This document shows, one piece after another, positions 54,340-63,392 of a stretch of DNA of 64,000 bases. How positions within the stretch are numbered: the first letter of the stretch is position 1; each line of letters opens with the position of its first letter. The notes under the pieces are model-generated. The model was not told the DNA's origin and did no database searches. It saw nothing but the letters and a program-made list of their open reading frames with translations. Source of the DNA: Dyadobacter jejuensis (lineage in GTDB: Bacteria > Bacteroidota > Bacteroidia > Cytophagales > Spirosomataceae); contig NZ_QGDT01000003.1 of assembly GCF_003149085.1 (NCBI RefSeq), forward strand, positions 62,001-126,000, written 5' to 3'. The position numbers were made by a program, and so were the translations under genes.

Positions 54340-54865
54340 ATGCTTACCGGATGCTTTATAAATAACCATAGTGTTAACTATCTCATTCCTCAGGGGGCTA
54401 GCCGACGGAAACGAATTAGGAACTTAATGGACTATCCCTTCGAAATATGTTTCCAATATGGGGCAGTATATAAGATTGAAGAGAAGACGGCCTGTGCGTT
54501 GGTCTCCTTTCCAGAAGTTAAAAAAAGTCTATCTAAAGTATTGGGATTGGAGCTCCGACTGATTACCTCCAACATTGGCCTTCGCAACATACCTTAGGCT
54601 TAAAAGAGGGAGAAAATGATTTCGCAAAAGTATTCCTCAGGTCTTAGGTTTTATTGATGGTTTATGGGAGTAAGTCTCGAGCATGAAGGGGGAGGTCGTG
54701 GTAGCGCCTTGCTGGGTAGCTTGCTGAAGGAGGCAATACGAATGGGTCGCCCTCTCTATTTGGAAACATCCACGGAACGAAATTTGCCCTTTTTATCAAA
54801 AAGCGGGCCGGGGAATTTACCATGGATTGGAGTGGATTTATCGCCTTTATTTATCGCGATCATAA
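54340..54865 (+). pseudogene. Decayed GNAT-like acetyltransferase gene
   Basis: In one frame, VNYLIPQGASRRKRIRNLMD, YPFEICFQYGAVYKIEEKTA and LRLITSNIGL are followed by in-frame stops at 54595 (TAG), 54601 (TAA) and 54655 (TGA), then WFMGVSLEHEGGGRGSALLG, an acetyl-CoA-binding motif A, and LYLETSTERNLPF. After about 54810 a +1 shift restores the end YHGLEWIYRLYLSRS, stopping at 54863-54865. Reading order and content match Bacteroidota GNAT proteins of about 190 residues, so this is one gene with three stops and a frameshift. Confidence 0.75.
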
Positions 54866-54895
54866 TAGAACAGAAGCTTAAGAGCCATTATACCA

Positions 54896-55489
54896 TTGAA
54901 AAATAATCAGTTACTCATCATTTTTTATCGAAATCCTGTTTTAGGAAGCGTGAAAACCAGGCTGGCCGCCACAGTAGGAGCGGAGCGAGCCCTGGAGTAT
55001 TACAAAAAGCTCGTCGAACATACTCGGACGATCACAAAAGATGGTCCGTATGATAAGCTGATCTGTTATTCGGAGCAGATCAGCACAGACGATATATGGA
55101 GCAAGGCCGATTATCAAAAGACGGTTCAGGGGGGCGGAGGCTTGGGCGATAAAATGTCCCAAGCCTTTGACGAGGCATTTGGAATGGGCTACCAATCTGT
55201 CTGCCTGATTGGGACCGACTGTTACGAAATTACTGATCAAATAATAGAATCGGCATTCGCTTATTTATACGACCATGATGTCGTGATAGGGCCGGCTACC
55301 GATGGTGGCTATTACTTGATAGGAATGAAGCAGAACATACCCAATTTATTTGCCAACAAGCGCTGGAGCACCGATAGCGTTTGGAAGGATACGCTCCACG
55401 ATCTCCAGCAATTGGGCCTGGCATATGCTGTGCTGCCTACACTTTCAGACGTCGACGAGGAGTCCGATTTGCCCCCTTCCTGGAGGTGA
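54896..55489 (+). CDS. TIGR04282-family glycosyltransferase-like protein (rSAM/selenodomain-associated transferase 1; arsenosugar-type)
   Basis: 197 residues from a TTG at 54896; no ATG fits, and the family normally begins with the NNQLLIIFYRNPVLGSVKTR segment seen here. GGGGLGDKMSQAFDEAFG (about 78-95) and LIGTDCYEIT (about 104-113), with GPATDGGYYLIGM, mark the DUF2064/TIGR04282 nucleotide-sugar-transferase-like fold. In other genomes it pairs with a TIGR04283 transferase, encoded 1.8 kb downstream here, and often with a radical-SAM protein involved in arsenosugar synthesis, which is absent from the window. Confidence 0.88.
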   Translation: MKNNQLLIIFYRNPVLGSVKTRLAATVGAERALEYYKKLVEHTRTITKDGPYDKLICYSEQISTDDIWSKADYQKTVQGGGGLGDKMSQAFDEAFGMGYQSVCLIGTDCYEITDQIIESAFAYLYDHDVVIGPATDGGYYLIGMKQNIPNLFANKRWSTDSVWKDTLHDLQQLGLAYAVLPTLSDVDEESDLPPSWR

Positions 55490-55507
55490 ACCAGCTTAGC
55501 CGTCCCT

Positions 55508-56494
55508 CTAGCGATCCATCACCAACTCACGAGCGAAGGAAAGAAGCTTCGTTTTTTGTTCAACGGAAAGTATTAGAGGAAGTTGGGCCAATCCAATTAA
55601 TCTCCTCATGATTTCGACTCCGGTATACTGGTTGAGTAGGGCCTTTTCAACAGGAAGGCGATAATTTTCTATAACCTTATCGATTACCGATTGCGACTGT
55701 TGGGTCATATATAGGTGAGCAATAAAAACTCCAAGATCGAATTCTACTGGTCCGTAGAAACAAAATTCAGGATCGATGATACGCAGACCTTGACTCGTTT
55801 TGAGCCAACTGCCAGGGTAAAAATCACCATGAAGCAGGTAAGAGCCATCGGATAAGTAATTCTCGCCAAGGTCGGTGATGCGTTTCTTTAGGTTCAGGTC
55901 TTTCTGATAGGGTAGGGCTACCCCTTGTAGGCCTGGTTGAATACTGTCCAAATCCAGGCCATTATCTTCCATGAAAGGGTACACAAACAAATGTTGGTGG
56001 TTCAATCGACGCATCTCTAGGTTTTGGAAGGGAGCGATGGGCGTAGCCGACTGAAAATTATGGTGTAAGGCGCTTAAATAATCGCATAGGGAGTTGATTT
56101 CCTCCAAGGACAAGTCCCTATGCTCTTGATATAGGAAACTGTAATCCTTTGAGGTTCCCAAGTCCTCCAAAATGAGTTGATTATTTGGCTGATCGACCAA
56201 TATTATTCGGGGCATCCATTGAGCGGTCGGTGCATGGCTTTGGATGGTCTTGTAAAATGCGGCCTCCGTCAGCACCCGGGATGCGGGAGCATCTATTTGT
56301 GGGTATTTTTCTACATAGGCTTTGGATTGTTTTAGAATGACAGAACCATGGTTCGTTTGTAGCCTAACCACAAAATTCATATTGCCAGCACCGGGTACCG
56401 AGACCTCCGTAATCTTATCCTGCTCCGCCATTATACCCTCTTTTTTAAGAAGGTTTTCCCATTTCTCGATGTCACTGTTGCTCCAAACGCTCAT
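55508..56494 (-). CDS. APH-fold phosphotransferase, 5-methylthioribose-kinase-like
   Basis: 328 residues. Kinase signatures: GAGNMNFVVRLQTNHGSVIL (nucleotide loop), LKQSKAYVEKYPQ (invariant lysine), LLHGDFYPGSWL (catalytic loop Asp, about 220-231) and IDPEFCFYGPVEFDLGVFIA (metal-binding Asp, about 241-260). The DPEFxFYGP form is that of MtnK, the methionine-salvage kinase, rather than of aminoglycoside kinases. No other mtn gene is nearby, so the substrate could be another sugar or amine. Convergent with the TIGR04282 gene, 18-bp gap. Confidence 0.78.
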   Translation of the reverse strand: MSVWSNSDIEKWENLLKKEGIMAEQDKITEVSVPGAGNMNFVVRLQTNHGSVILKQSKAYVEKYPQIDAPASRVLTEAAFYKTIQSHAPTAQWMPRIILVDQPNNQLILEDLGTSKDYSFLYQEHRDLSLEEINSLCDYLSALHHNFQSATPIAPFQNLEMRRLNHQHLFVYPFMEDNGLDLDSIQPGLQGVALPYQKDLNLKKRITDLGENYLSDGSYLLHGDFYPGSWLKTSQGLRIIDPEFCFYGPVEFDLGVFIAHLYMTQQSQSVIDKVIENYRLPVEKALLNQYTGVEIMRRLIGLAQLPLILSVEQKTKLLSFARELVMDR

Positions 56495-56622
56495 ACTTAT
56501 AGTTTATAGTGAAGTTGTACTATGTTACGCTCCAGCCCTTTATAGCTTCCATTTTCGAGGAACGTTTAGCAGCCAACCGGGGTTGATTGGTAGTAATAAA
56601 ACAAAATATCTAACAATTAGCT

Positions 56623-57237
56623 ATGAAAATTAAATCCATTTTTGTCCTTTCAATGATGTTATTTGCTGTCGTTAGGAGTGCAAATGCGCAGGAGACGACC
56701 ACCTTTCCACAACAAGCAACGGATATTTCTCCACTTTTGATAGGAGAGTCGATTCCCGATTTTACCCTTCCCGATTTGCAGGGAAAAGCGGTGAAATTAA
56801 AAGAGCAATTGGCCGCAAAACCTACGTTACTTATTTTTTACCGGGGTGGATGGTGTCCCTATTGTAACCGTCAAATGGCCGACCTGATGAAGGTGGAAGA
56901 GGAGATCGTTAAGTTAGGCTATCAAATCATTGCGATCAGTCCCGACGATCCTGCCCATTTGAGGGCCACTATGGACAAGAATCAGTTGACTTATCAATTA
57001 TTGTCGGATGCCGATATGAAACTATCAGCAGCTATGGGTTTGGCTTATGCCGTTCCAGAAGCGTCAGTTCAAAGATTGAAAGATGCGAGTGACAATAAGA
57101 ATCCTGGAGCTTTACCCGTTCCGGCGGTATTTATCGTCAATCAGGCGGGCGAAATTGAATATGAGTATATCAATCCTAATTATAAGAGTAGAATAAAAGG
57201 AGAGCTTCTCTTAGCTACTCTTAAGGCTTTAAAATAG
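56623..57237 (+). CDS. Exported peroxiredoxin-like AhpC/TSA family protein
   Basis: 204 residues; signal peptide ends near RSANAQ. IFYRGGWCPYCNRQMADL (about 71-88) contains the peroxidatic-type cysteine in a C-x2-C arrangement resembling the Prx-like group. GESIPDFTLPDLQGKAVKL and ISPDDPAHLRATM are family typical; LPVPAVFIVNQAGEIEYEYI forms the cis-proline strand. It should reduce peroxides or exchange disulfides in the periplasm. Confidence 0.87.
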   Translation: MKIKSIFVLSMMLFAVVRSANAQETTTFPQQATDISPLLIGESIPDFTLPDLQGKAVKLKEQLAAKPTLLIFYRGGWCPYCNRQMADLMKVEEEIVKLGYQIIAISPDDPAHLRATMDKNQLTYQLLSDADMKLSAAMGLAYAVPEASVQRLKDASDNKNPGALPVPAVFIVNQAGEIEYEYINPNYKSRIKGELLLATLKALK

Positions 57238-57315
57238 TCGGTAAGGTTTTTTAAGTAAATAAGGGATAGTCCATATCGGCGGCCGGTATCGGACATCCCT
57301 TTTCTATTATATTCC

Positions 57316-58014
57316 ATGGAAGTACCCTATCTGAGCATCATCATTCCGGTTATAAACGAAGCGGAGAGCCTACCCATTCTACTGGGTCGTTTGCAGGAGC
57401 TTAACCTTTCTGAGCTTTGGGTAGAGACGGTGGTCGTAGATGGTGGCAGCTCGGATGGTACCCCGGAAAAGGCCGTGCAATATGGAGCCCAAGTGGTGAC
57501 TTCTGCCAAAGGCCGAGCTAGGCAAATGAATGCTGGAGCCCGGGTAGCCAGAGGGAAGGTCCTGTATTTTTTGCATGCCGATTCCATCCCTCCCCATCAG
57601 TTTGTAGGCCAAATTGCCCAGGCACATGATAAGGGTTTTATGGCTGGGTGCTTTCGTTTAAAATTTGATTGGTCGCACTGGTTTTTGAGGTGCAATGCCT
57701 GGTTTACGCGTTTTAATATCGATTCATTACGCTTTGGGGATCAAAGTCTTTATGTGGATCGAGCATTTTTTGAGCGGGTAGGGGGATACGATGAGTCGTT
57801 GATTATTATGGAGGACCAGGAAATTGTTTTTAGGCTTACCGCTAAAGCGCCCTTTCGGGTACTTCCCGACTATATCGTCACGTCCGCTCGCAAATACCGA
57901 CTAAATGGTCCATACCGGATGCAGGCGATTTTTTACTCTATTTATTTGGGCTATTACCTTGGATTTCCACAACAAAAACTGGTAAGGATTTATAAAAAAC
58001 TCATTCGGACTTAA
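57316..58014 (+). CDS. TIGR04283-family glycosyltransferase (rSAM/selenodomain-associated transferase 2)
   Basis: 232 residues, GT-A fold. Nucleotide-sugar site: SIIIPVINEAESLPILLGRL, VVVDGGSSDGTPEKA (about 38-52); GRARQMNAGARVARGKVLYF and the metal motif FLHADSIPP (about 75-83); RFGDQSLYVDRAFFERVGGY and MEDQEIVFRL (acceptor-side). This is the second of the two 'selenodomain-associated' transferases; the first is at 54896. Related pairs act in arsenosugar biosynthesis. It is followed by the MerA-like gene after 10 bp, suggesting one transcript. Confidence 0.9.
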   Translation: MEVPYLSIIIPVINEAESLPILLGRLQELNLSELWVETVVVDGGSSDGTPEKAVQYGAQVVTSAKGRARQMNAGARVARGKVLYFLHADSIPPHQFVGQIAQAHDKGFMAGCFRLKFDWSHWFLRCNAWFTRFNIDSLRFGDQSLYVDRAFFERVGGYDESLIIMEDQEIVFRLTAKAPFRVLPDYIVTSARKYRLNGPYRMQAIFYSIYLGYYLGFPQQKLVRIYKKLIRT

Positions 58015-58024
58015 AGTGTAATTT

Positions 58025-59461
58025 ATGGAGAATTCATTCGATATGATTGTGATTGGGGCGGGGTCTGGCGGATTGGGCGTATCTCTTTTTATGGCTAAAA
58101 TCGGCTTAAAGACGCTCATCGTAGATGAATCGGACGCCCATATAGGTGGGGATTGTCTTAATTATGGTTGTGTACCAAGCAAAGCCCTGATACACGTTTC
58201 CCGGCTCGTCAGCGATGCTCGGAAGTCTGAAGATTTTGGAATGAGTGTATCTGGCCAGCCTGATATTGCCAAGGTAATGCAATACGTGGTCGATCGACAA
58301 GAGGTGATTAGAAAGCATGAAAATGCCGACTTCCTACGCCAAGAAGGGCTCGAGGTGGTATTGGGAAGGGCTCGGTTCCACTCCAGCCATTCCATTATCG
58401 TCAATGGTACGGTATACACCGGTCGTAAGATCGTGTTGGCCACAGGCTCTAGTCCACGCGCATTGGATGTCCCGGGCGTCGATCTGGTACGGGTTTATGA
58501 TAATGAGAGCCTGTTTGGTCTTCACGATTTTCAGGGACGAAAGTTGCTGGTAGTAGGAGGAGGGCCCATAGGGGTAGAGATAGGGCAAGCCTTGCTACGG
58601 CTCGGTGTTCAGGTTACTTTAGTACACCGAGGGGCGCAAATACTCCCCAAGGAAGAGCCTGAAATAGCAGCGATACTGCATCAGAAATTGGAGGAAGAGG
58701 GCATGCAAATACTTTTAAATACGCAGGTTCACCAATTCACAGCGCCCAACGAAGCCCTACTGGTTCATGGAGATCGAATAAGAAGTAAACTAGATTTTGA
58801 CTCCGTATTTGCATCGATAGGCCGCACTTATGAATTGGGTTCTTTAGATCTGGAAAAGGTGGGTATCGAAACCGAAAAAGGTAAAATTAAAGTCAATCAA
58901 TACCTTCAAACAACCAATAAGGATATCTTTACGGCAGGGGACATAGCGGGTTACTTGCAATTCTCCCATGCCGCTGAGCAGCATACCCGTTTGTTGCTAA
59001 ATAATTTGTTTTCACCGCTCAAGAAAAAGTTAAGCAATGATCATATGTCCTGGGTTACTTTTACCGATCCGGAGATAGCCACCTTTGGTCTGCAAAAAAT
59101 CGATATGGATCGGAAAGGCTTGGATTACGAAAGGTTGGTAATGGGCTTTGAAGACGATGATCGCGCCGTTGTCGATAGCTATCGCTATGGGAAGCTGGTA
59201 TTGTATATTTCTAAGGGTGGGCTATTGCGTAAGCAAAAGATTTTGGGCGGGAGTATGATCGCTCCAAATGCTGGCGAATTGATCCAAGAGTTGATATTGG
59301 CAAATACCATGGGTCTGGATATTGATGCTATTTTTAACAAAATATACCCCTATCCCGTGGCTTCGAGGGTCAATCAGATGATCATTGTAAAGCAGAAGGA
59401 AAAGATACTGACTCCTACAATTAATACTTTTTTACGTAAATGGTATCGGTTTTTAAACTAA
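58025..59461 (+). CDS. MerA-like FAD-dependent pyridine nucleotide-disulfide oxidoreductase
   Basis: 478 residues. FAD site IVIGAGSGGLGVSLFMA (about 9-25), redox-active disulfide in GGDCLNYGCVPSKAL (about 42-56), NAD(P)H site LLVVGGGPIGVEIGQALL, second FAD motif FTAGDIAGY, and a dimerisation domain. No N-terminal heavy-metal-binding domain, and the C-terminus (FLRKWYRFLN) lacks the vicinal CC of mercuric reductase, so mercury reduction is unlikely; an unknown disulfide or quinone may be the substrate. It is followed after 6 bp by a small membrane protein. Confidence 0.88.
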   Translation: MENSFDMIVIGAGSGGLGVSLFMAKIGLKTLIVDESDAHIGGDCLNYGCVPSKALIHVSRLVSDARKSEDFGMSVSGQPDIAKVMQYVVDRQEVIRKHENADFLRQEGLEVVLGRARFHSSHSIIVNGTVYTGRKIVLATGSSPRALDVPGVDLVRVYDNESLFGLHDFQGRKLLVVGGGPIGVEIGQALLRLGVQVTLVHRGAQILPKEEPEIAAILHQKLEEEGMQILLNTQVHQFTAPNEALLVHGDRIRSKLDFDSVFASIGRTYELGSLDLEKVGIETEKGKIKVNQYLQTTNKDIFTAGDIAGYLQFSHAAEQHTRLLLNNLFSPLKKKLSNDHMSWVTFTDPEIATFGLQKIDMDRKGLDYERLVMGFEDDDRAVVDSYRYGKLVLYISKGGLLRKQKILGGSMIAPNAGELIQELILANTMGLDIDAIFNKIYPYPVASRVNQMIIVKQKEKILTPTINTFLRKWYRFLN

Positions 59462-59467
59462 TATATC

Positions 59468-59788
59468 ATGACCTATTTCGAGTCGTTTAAAACATGGTTT
59501 TTGGGTTTGGGAGAACAGTATCAGGTGGACCCTCTCTTCTTTGGCGCCATCTATGTGGGAGCCATACCTTTCTTTTTCGCTTCCATGGCTTGGCTAATAC
59601 GACGTATCAAACAAAAAAAGTCTATTGTTCTGCCTCTATTACTCTCAGGCTTTTTCTTTATTTCAGCCTATCTCTATTTAATCGTCGTGGGAAGGAATAT
59701 TCCCCTGTGGGTGTACCTCTTTATTGCCGCAATGGTAATTTATGGAGTGTATAGCAACTGGTTGAGGATCAGAAGGATGAAGCCCTGA
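59468..59788 (+). CDS. Small membrane protein, three helices
   Basis: 106 residues, three predicted membrane segments (about 22-44, 53-74, 79-97) and a basic C-terminus (RIRRMKP). No recognised family. Only 6 bp separate it from the MerA-like gene, so the two are probably co-translated and may form a complex at the membrane. Confidence 0.75.
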   Translation: MTYFESFKTWFLGLGEQYQVDPLFFGAIYVGAIPFFFASMAWLIRRIKQKKSIVLPLLLSGFFFISAYLYLIVVGRNIPLWVYLFIAAMVIYGVYSNWLRIRRMKP

Positions 59789-60284
59789 CGCTGTGGCCTC
59801 GCGTCTTTTAAATCGATATGAATCAGGACAAGCTGGACCTCGTCCTAAAATGCGGGGCCGATCAGGTGGTGAATGCCAGAGCGCAAAATCCTGGTGATTA
59901 TCCATAAATTGAAGCCGGTGGGATGCATGGGGGCTGGGTCACAGCCGTTTTCCTATTGGTTCATAGCCTGAGTCGTATGAAAGCCTGGATCCTACGCATT
60001 TCTTTTATAGGAATGCGTTTTTTTGTGAGCATACTTTGATGGAGGGGAAGATCATTGCCTATTTTAAGAATAATAATAAGGGTAGAAAATAATGGACTTC
60101 CACTTTCTTTTAACGGGTCGTCAGGTGTAGGGAAGGAGCCTTTTTTTAATGAATAGAACCTTTGAGCACTGGTTTAATCCTTAAGGTGCTGCAGCAGTTT
60201 ATTGTTTATTAAGATAAGGACATTCTAGTTGATGGTCGATAAATAGATGTTTAAATTAACAAGGATAGAAATCGCTTAAATGCT
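59789..60284. other. Gap without genes before the second sulfatase
   Basis: About 500 bp. It holds one clear terminator (59994-60024), roughly 205 nt after the preceding stop codon. The stretch before the terminator has no convincing open frame; after it the sequence is AT-rich with an AACCTTTG (one mismatch to the -7 consensus) about 120 bp before the sulfatase. Confidence 0.4.
59994..60024 (+). terminator. Intrinsic terminator
   Basis: ACGCATT (59994-60000) pairs with AATGCGT (60012-60018), followed by a run of seven T. It probably ends the transcript of the TIGR04283/MerA-like/membrane protein genes after a long 3' untranslated part. Confidence 0.75.
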
Positions 60285-61919
60285 ATGCAGAAAATTGTAA
60301 AGGTTAGTTCTTGGGTAGTACTCTGGGGTATATTGCTCAGCGTTGCCGGATGTAGTAAAGAATCGGAAAAGAAGACCTCCCGGCCTAATATACTCTTTAT
60401 CATGTCCGACGACCACGCCTATCAGGCCATTAGTGCCTATAGTAATCAGCTGTTGGAGACCCCGAATATAGATCGGCTGGCCAAGGAAGGGATGTTGTTT
60501 ACCAATGCGAGCGTCACCAACTCGATATGTGCCCCTTCAAGAGCGACCATATTGACCGGAAAACATACTCATATCAACGGAAAAACCGACAATATTAGTC
60601 CATTTGATACCACCCAAATGACCTTCCCTCAGTTGTTCCAAAAGGCAGGCTATCAAACGGCGATGTTCGGCAAGCTTCATTTTGGCAACAATCCTAAGGG
60701 GGTCGACGATTTTATGATTCTTCCTGGTCAAGGTCATTACATCAATCCCGATTTTATTACGCCTAGAGGGGATACTACCATCACGGGCTATGTTACCGAT
60801 ATTATTACCGATTTAAGTCTGGAATGGCTGGATAAAAAGCGAGACCCAGAAAAGCCTTTCCTTCTAATGTATTTGCATAAGGCGCCCCATCGCCCGTGGT
60901 GGCCTCGTGTCGATAAATTTAAGGAGTTTACCAAGAAGACTTTCCCACTTCCCGAAACCCTATTCGACGATTATAGCAATAGAGGTACTGCGGCGAAAAA
61001 GGCCGAAATGAACCTTCTCCATCATATGGAGTATAGCCATGACAGTAAGATATGGCCCGAAACTTTGGAGGCCATGGGCCGGGTAGAGCCTGTAGTTAAT
61101 AATACGCAAGCCAATATATACAATGAGTTCAATAGGGCCAATGCCGAACAGAAACAGCAATACAAGCCCATTATCGATGCCATCAATGAGGACTTCAAGG
61201 CGAATTGGGCCGGAAAGTCGGACCGCGACAAAATGATTTGGAAGTACCAACGCTATATGCAGGACTACCTTGGGAGTATTTCATCGGTAGACGATAACGT
61301 AGGAAGGGTGCTCGATTATCTGGATAAAAATGGCCTGACCGACAACACCATCGTCGTATACACCTCCGATCAAGGGTTTTATCTAGGTGAGCATGGCTGG
61401 TTCGATAAGCGTTTTATCTATGACGAATCCTTTAAGACGCCTCTCCTCATCCGTTGGCCTCATGAAATAAAACCTGGTACCACCCAAGAGGAAATGGTTC
61501 AAAATCTCGATTTTGCCCAGACCCTACTAGAAGCGGCCCAGATTGCGGCTCCCGAAGATATGCAAGGTGAAAGCCTGATGCCTTTGTTAAAAGGGATGGA
61601 GAACACGTGGAAAAGAGAGGCTGTATACTATCACTACTATGAGTATCCCAGTGTGCATATGGTTAAGAGGCATTATGGGATCGTTACCAAGGACTATAAA
61701 CTGGCACATTTCTATTATGATGTGGATGAATGGGAACTTTATGACCGCAAAAAGGACCCTAAAGAACTCAATAATGTATATGACGACCCAGAGTATGCCG
61801 AGCTGGTGAAAGAATTACAGGAGAAGCTTAAAGGTCTTCGTGAAAAGTACAAGGATTCGGAAGATCTGGACAAGCATTATCTGGATCGGTATCTGAATAG
61901 GAGTGGAGCCAAAAAATAA
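60285..61919 (+). CDS. S1-family sulfatase lipoprotein
   Basis: 544 residues. Lipobox SVAGCSKE (cysteine at about 23). Metal ligands in LFIMSDDHAYQ; formylglycine motif SICAPSRATILTGKHTH (about 81-97, C-x-P-S-R); second metal site YTSDQGFYLGEHGWFDKRF (about 362-380, Asp-Gln in place of the more common Asp-His); C-terminal YDRKKDPKELNNVY. The central insertion (about 200-320) resembles sulfatases acting on uronate or galactan sulfates. As a lipoprotein it acts in the periplasm or at the cell surface. It stands alone, between a terminator and a convergent truncated gene. Confidence 0.93.
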   Translation: MQKIVKVSSWVVLWGILLSVAGCSKESEKKTSRPNILFIMSDDHAYQAISAYSNQLLETPNIDRLAKEGMLFTNASVTNSICAPSRATILTGKHTHINGKTDNISPFDTTQMTFPQLFQKAGYQTAMFGKLHFGNNPKGVDDFMILPGQGHYINPDFITPRGDTTITGYVTDIITDLSLEWLDKKRDPEKPFLLMYLHKAPHRPWWPRVDKFKEFTKKTFPLPETLFDDYSNRGTAAKKAEMNLLHHMEYSHDSKIWPETLEAMGRVEPVVNNTQANIYNEFNRANAEQKQQYKPIIDAINEDFKANWAGKSDRDKMIWKYQRYMQDYLGSISSVDDNVGRVLDYLDKNGLTDNTIVVYTSDQGFYLGEHGWFDKRFIYDESFKTPLLIRWPHEIKPGTTQEEMVQNLDFAQTLLEAAQIAAPEDMQGESLMPLLKGMENTWKREAVYYHYYEYPSVHMVKRHYGIVTKDYKLAHFYYDVDEWELYDRKKDPKELNNVYDDPEYAELVKELQEKLKGLREKYKDSEDLDKHYLDRYLNRSGAKK

Positions 61920-61926
61920 GCGCTTA

Positions 61927-61956
61927 GGGGTTCACCTGATAGTATTGGTGAACCCC
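61927..61956. terminator. Hairpin shared by the sulfatase and the truncated pseudouridine-synthase gene
   Basis: GGGGTTCACC (61927-61936) and GGTGAACCCC (61947-61956) are a perfect 10-bp stem with a 10-nt loop, 7 bp after the sulfatase stop. It lacks a T-run on either strand. Confidence 0.6.
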
Positions 61957-62003
61957 CAAAGTACTATCCGTAATGCGGGCAGCTACCTCGTTCCTGCGTA
62001 TCT

Positions 62004-62798
62004 TTAAATGCTCAGCTGCGCCTCGGGAACGCCTGAGAGCATATATTTCAATATGGGCTCACATTTTTCCTTACAGGGTAAATAAAAGTTTCCATGCTTC
62101 CATGTGGCCGATTTGGGGGACTGTCCCCACCAAAATTCGGCCAAAGATACCGGGGTGAGGCCATGCTGAAAAGCATATTGGAAAAGCTTAGGTGCTGCAC
62201 ATTCTCCAGCCCCTACGGGTGGGTTGCGGTAGTGAGTCTGTAGGAAGATATCTCGGAGACTTCTAGATTGCCCCTGACGGTTCAGGAAATGATACTGATC
62301 GAAAATTTTATTTTGTAGGGAATTCGAATGGACTTTTCGAGCTTCTTTTAAGTCTTTTATTCTTTCTTCTGAAGTACTGGACTGGGTCTTCGAAAGTAGG
62401 GCTATCTCCTTATTCATGCAGGTTAGGGCCAGCATCCCTTCATTTAAAAAGCCATCGGGTTGAAGGCCATCGAAGATCGGTGGCACGAAATGAGCATGGT
62501 GGTTACTACCTCCAAGTTTTCCAGAAAAAGCGGCTATATAACCCCATTCGGCCAGGCTATTTTGAACGACTAAAACGCCAAACATTTTTCCTATGACCGG
62601 CTCGGCGGAGCGGTTCAATCCAAAATTATGCTTCAATTCGGTCTGATGCAGAAGATATTCCTGTAGATGGGCGCTAGCCTCCAGCGCCATGGGCCCAGGT
62701 TCTAAGCCAAATAACGACGGTTTGGGCTCCAAGGGAGCCCTAAATGATGGAGGGAGGGAAATAAATGCCCGGGCAGTGGTAGTGGAATATGGCAACAA
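62004..62798 (-). pseudogene. N-terminal half of a long RluA-family pseudouridine synthase; catalytic domain missing
   Basis: 264 codons. ECAAPKLFQYAFQHGLTPVS, LAEFWWGQSPKSATWKHGNF and KEKCEPILKYMLSG are hallmarks of the N-terminal domain of the roughly 550-residue pseudouridine synthases of Bacteroidota, where the RluA catalytic domain follows directly. Here the frame ends at EAQLSI and the sulfatase 3' end is 84 bp away, so the catalytic half with its aspartate is gone. The start is uncertain: TTG at 62798, with ATT further upstream. It may still yield a stable domain. Confidence 0.65.
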
Positions 62799-62923
62799 AC
62801 AATTCTTAATGATGAAAGGCTAAGCCTACTGATCATGTAAGAATTGCCAACGGAGCGCAAAAGTAATCAATTATAGATTTTTATTTTGAACTATTTTATC
62901 TTTTTACTGAAGGCTTATGACCC

Positions 62924-63346
62924 CTACACAAGCTTTTGCAAACTGGTATCCATGTGTTTAAGTAAATTTTCTAAATGTACTTCCTGGCCATTTAAGGGTT
63001 CCTGGCATTCCCCTGTTACCTCTTGGATATATAAACGCTGGGGGTCGTGAAATCGAAAAGTGATGGTGGTACGGGGCTTCCCCTCGTTAAAAGCGCTTGA
63101 ACCTGTCTCTGGATAGGCGTTTTTTAGCCTGCTTAGCGTTTCGTTGTCTTTAAATACGAGGCATTTCAGGATGTATATAATTCCATCGCCATCCCAGTTT
63201 AGATACAGCAAATAGGGAGAGTCTGGCGCTATTTCAAAATAAAAATTAAATTGTCTGTTAAGTGCGAATCGACTCGATAGAGCCAATTCCTTAGAGTGTG
63301 GGAAGTGGTTTTTTATTTCCTGACGAAGGTGGTCAATCGCTTGCAT
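62924..63346 (-). CDS. Hypothetical cytoplasmic protein
   Basis: 140 residues, no signal peptide or membrane segment. Pattern of alternating strands and two helices: QFNFYFEIAPDSPYLLYLNW, GIIYILKCLVFKDNETLSRL, TTITFRFHDPQRLYIQEVTG. I do not recognise the family; the fold could be SCP2- or START-like by strand order, but that is only an impression. It has an upstream TATTTTTG promoter element. Confidence 0.65.
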   Translation of the reverse strand: MQAIDHLRQEIKNHFPHSKELALSSRFALNRQFNFYFEIAPDSPYLLYLNWDGDGIIYILKCLVFKDNETLSRLKNAYPETGSSAFNEGKPRTTITFRFHDPQRLYIQEVTGECQEPLNGQEVHLENLLKHMDTSLQKLV

Positions 63347-63384
63347 AATATGGGTTAATTGAATTCATGGTAGTATATAACTCA

Positions 63385-63392
63385 CAAAAATA
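63385..63392 (-). promoter_or_regulatory. -7 promoter element (TATTTTTG) for the hypothetical gene
   Basis: TATTTTTG on the minus strand matches TAnnTTTG exactly, 39 nt before the ATG at 63346, giving a leader of about 33 nt. Confidence 0.5.

Noticed and set aside
54340..54597. Two separate small hypothetical genes at 54340-54597 and 54664-54906
   Set aside because: They lie in the same frame and read as parts of one GNAT protein interrupted by stops, so they are annotated as one pseudogene.
58025..59461. True mercuric reductase (merA)
   Set aside because: No N-terminal metal-binding domain, no C-terminal vicinal cysteines, and no other mer gene nearby.
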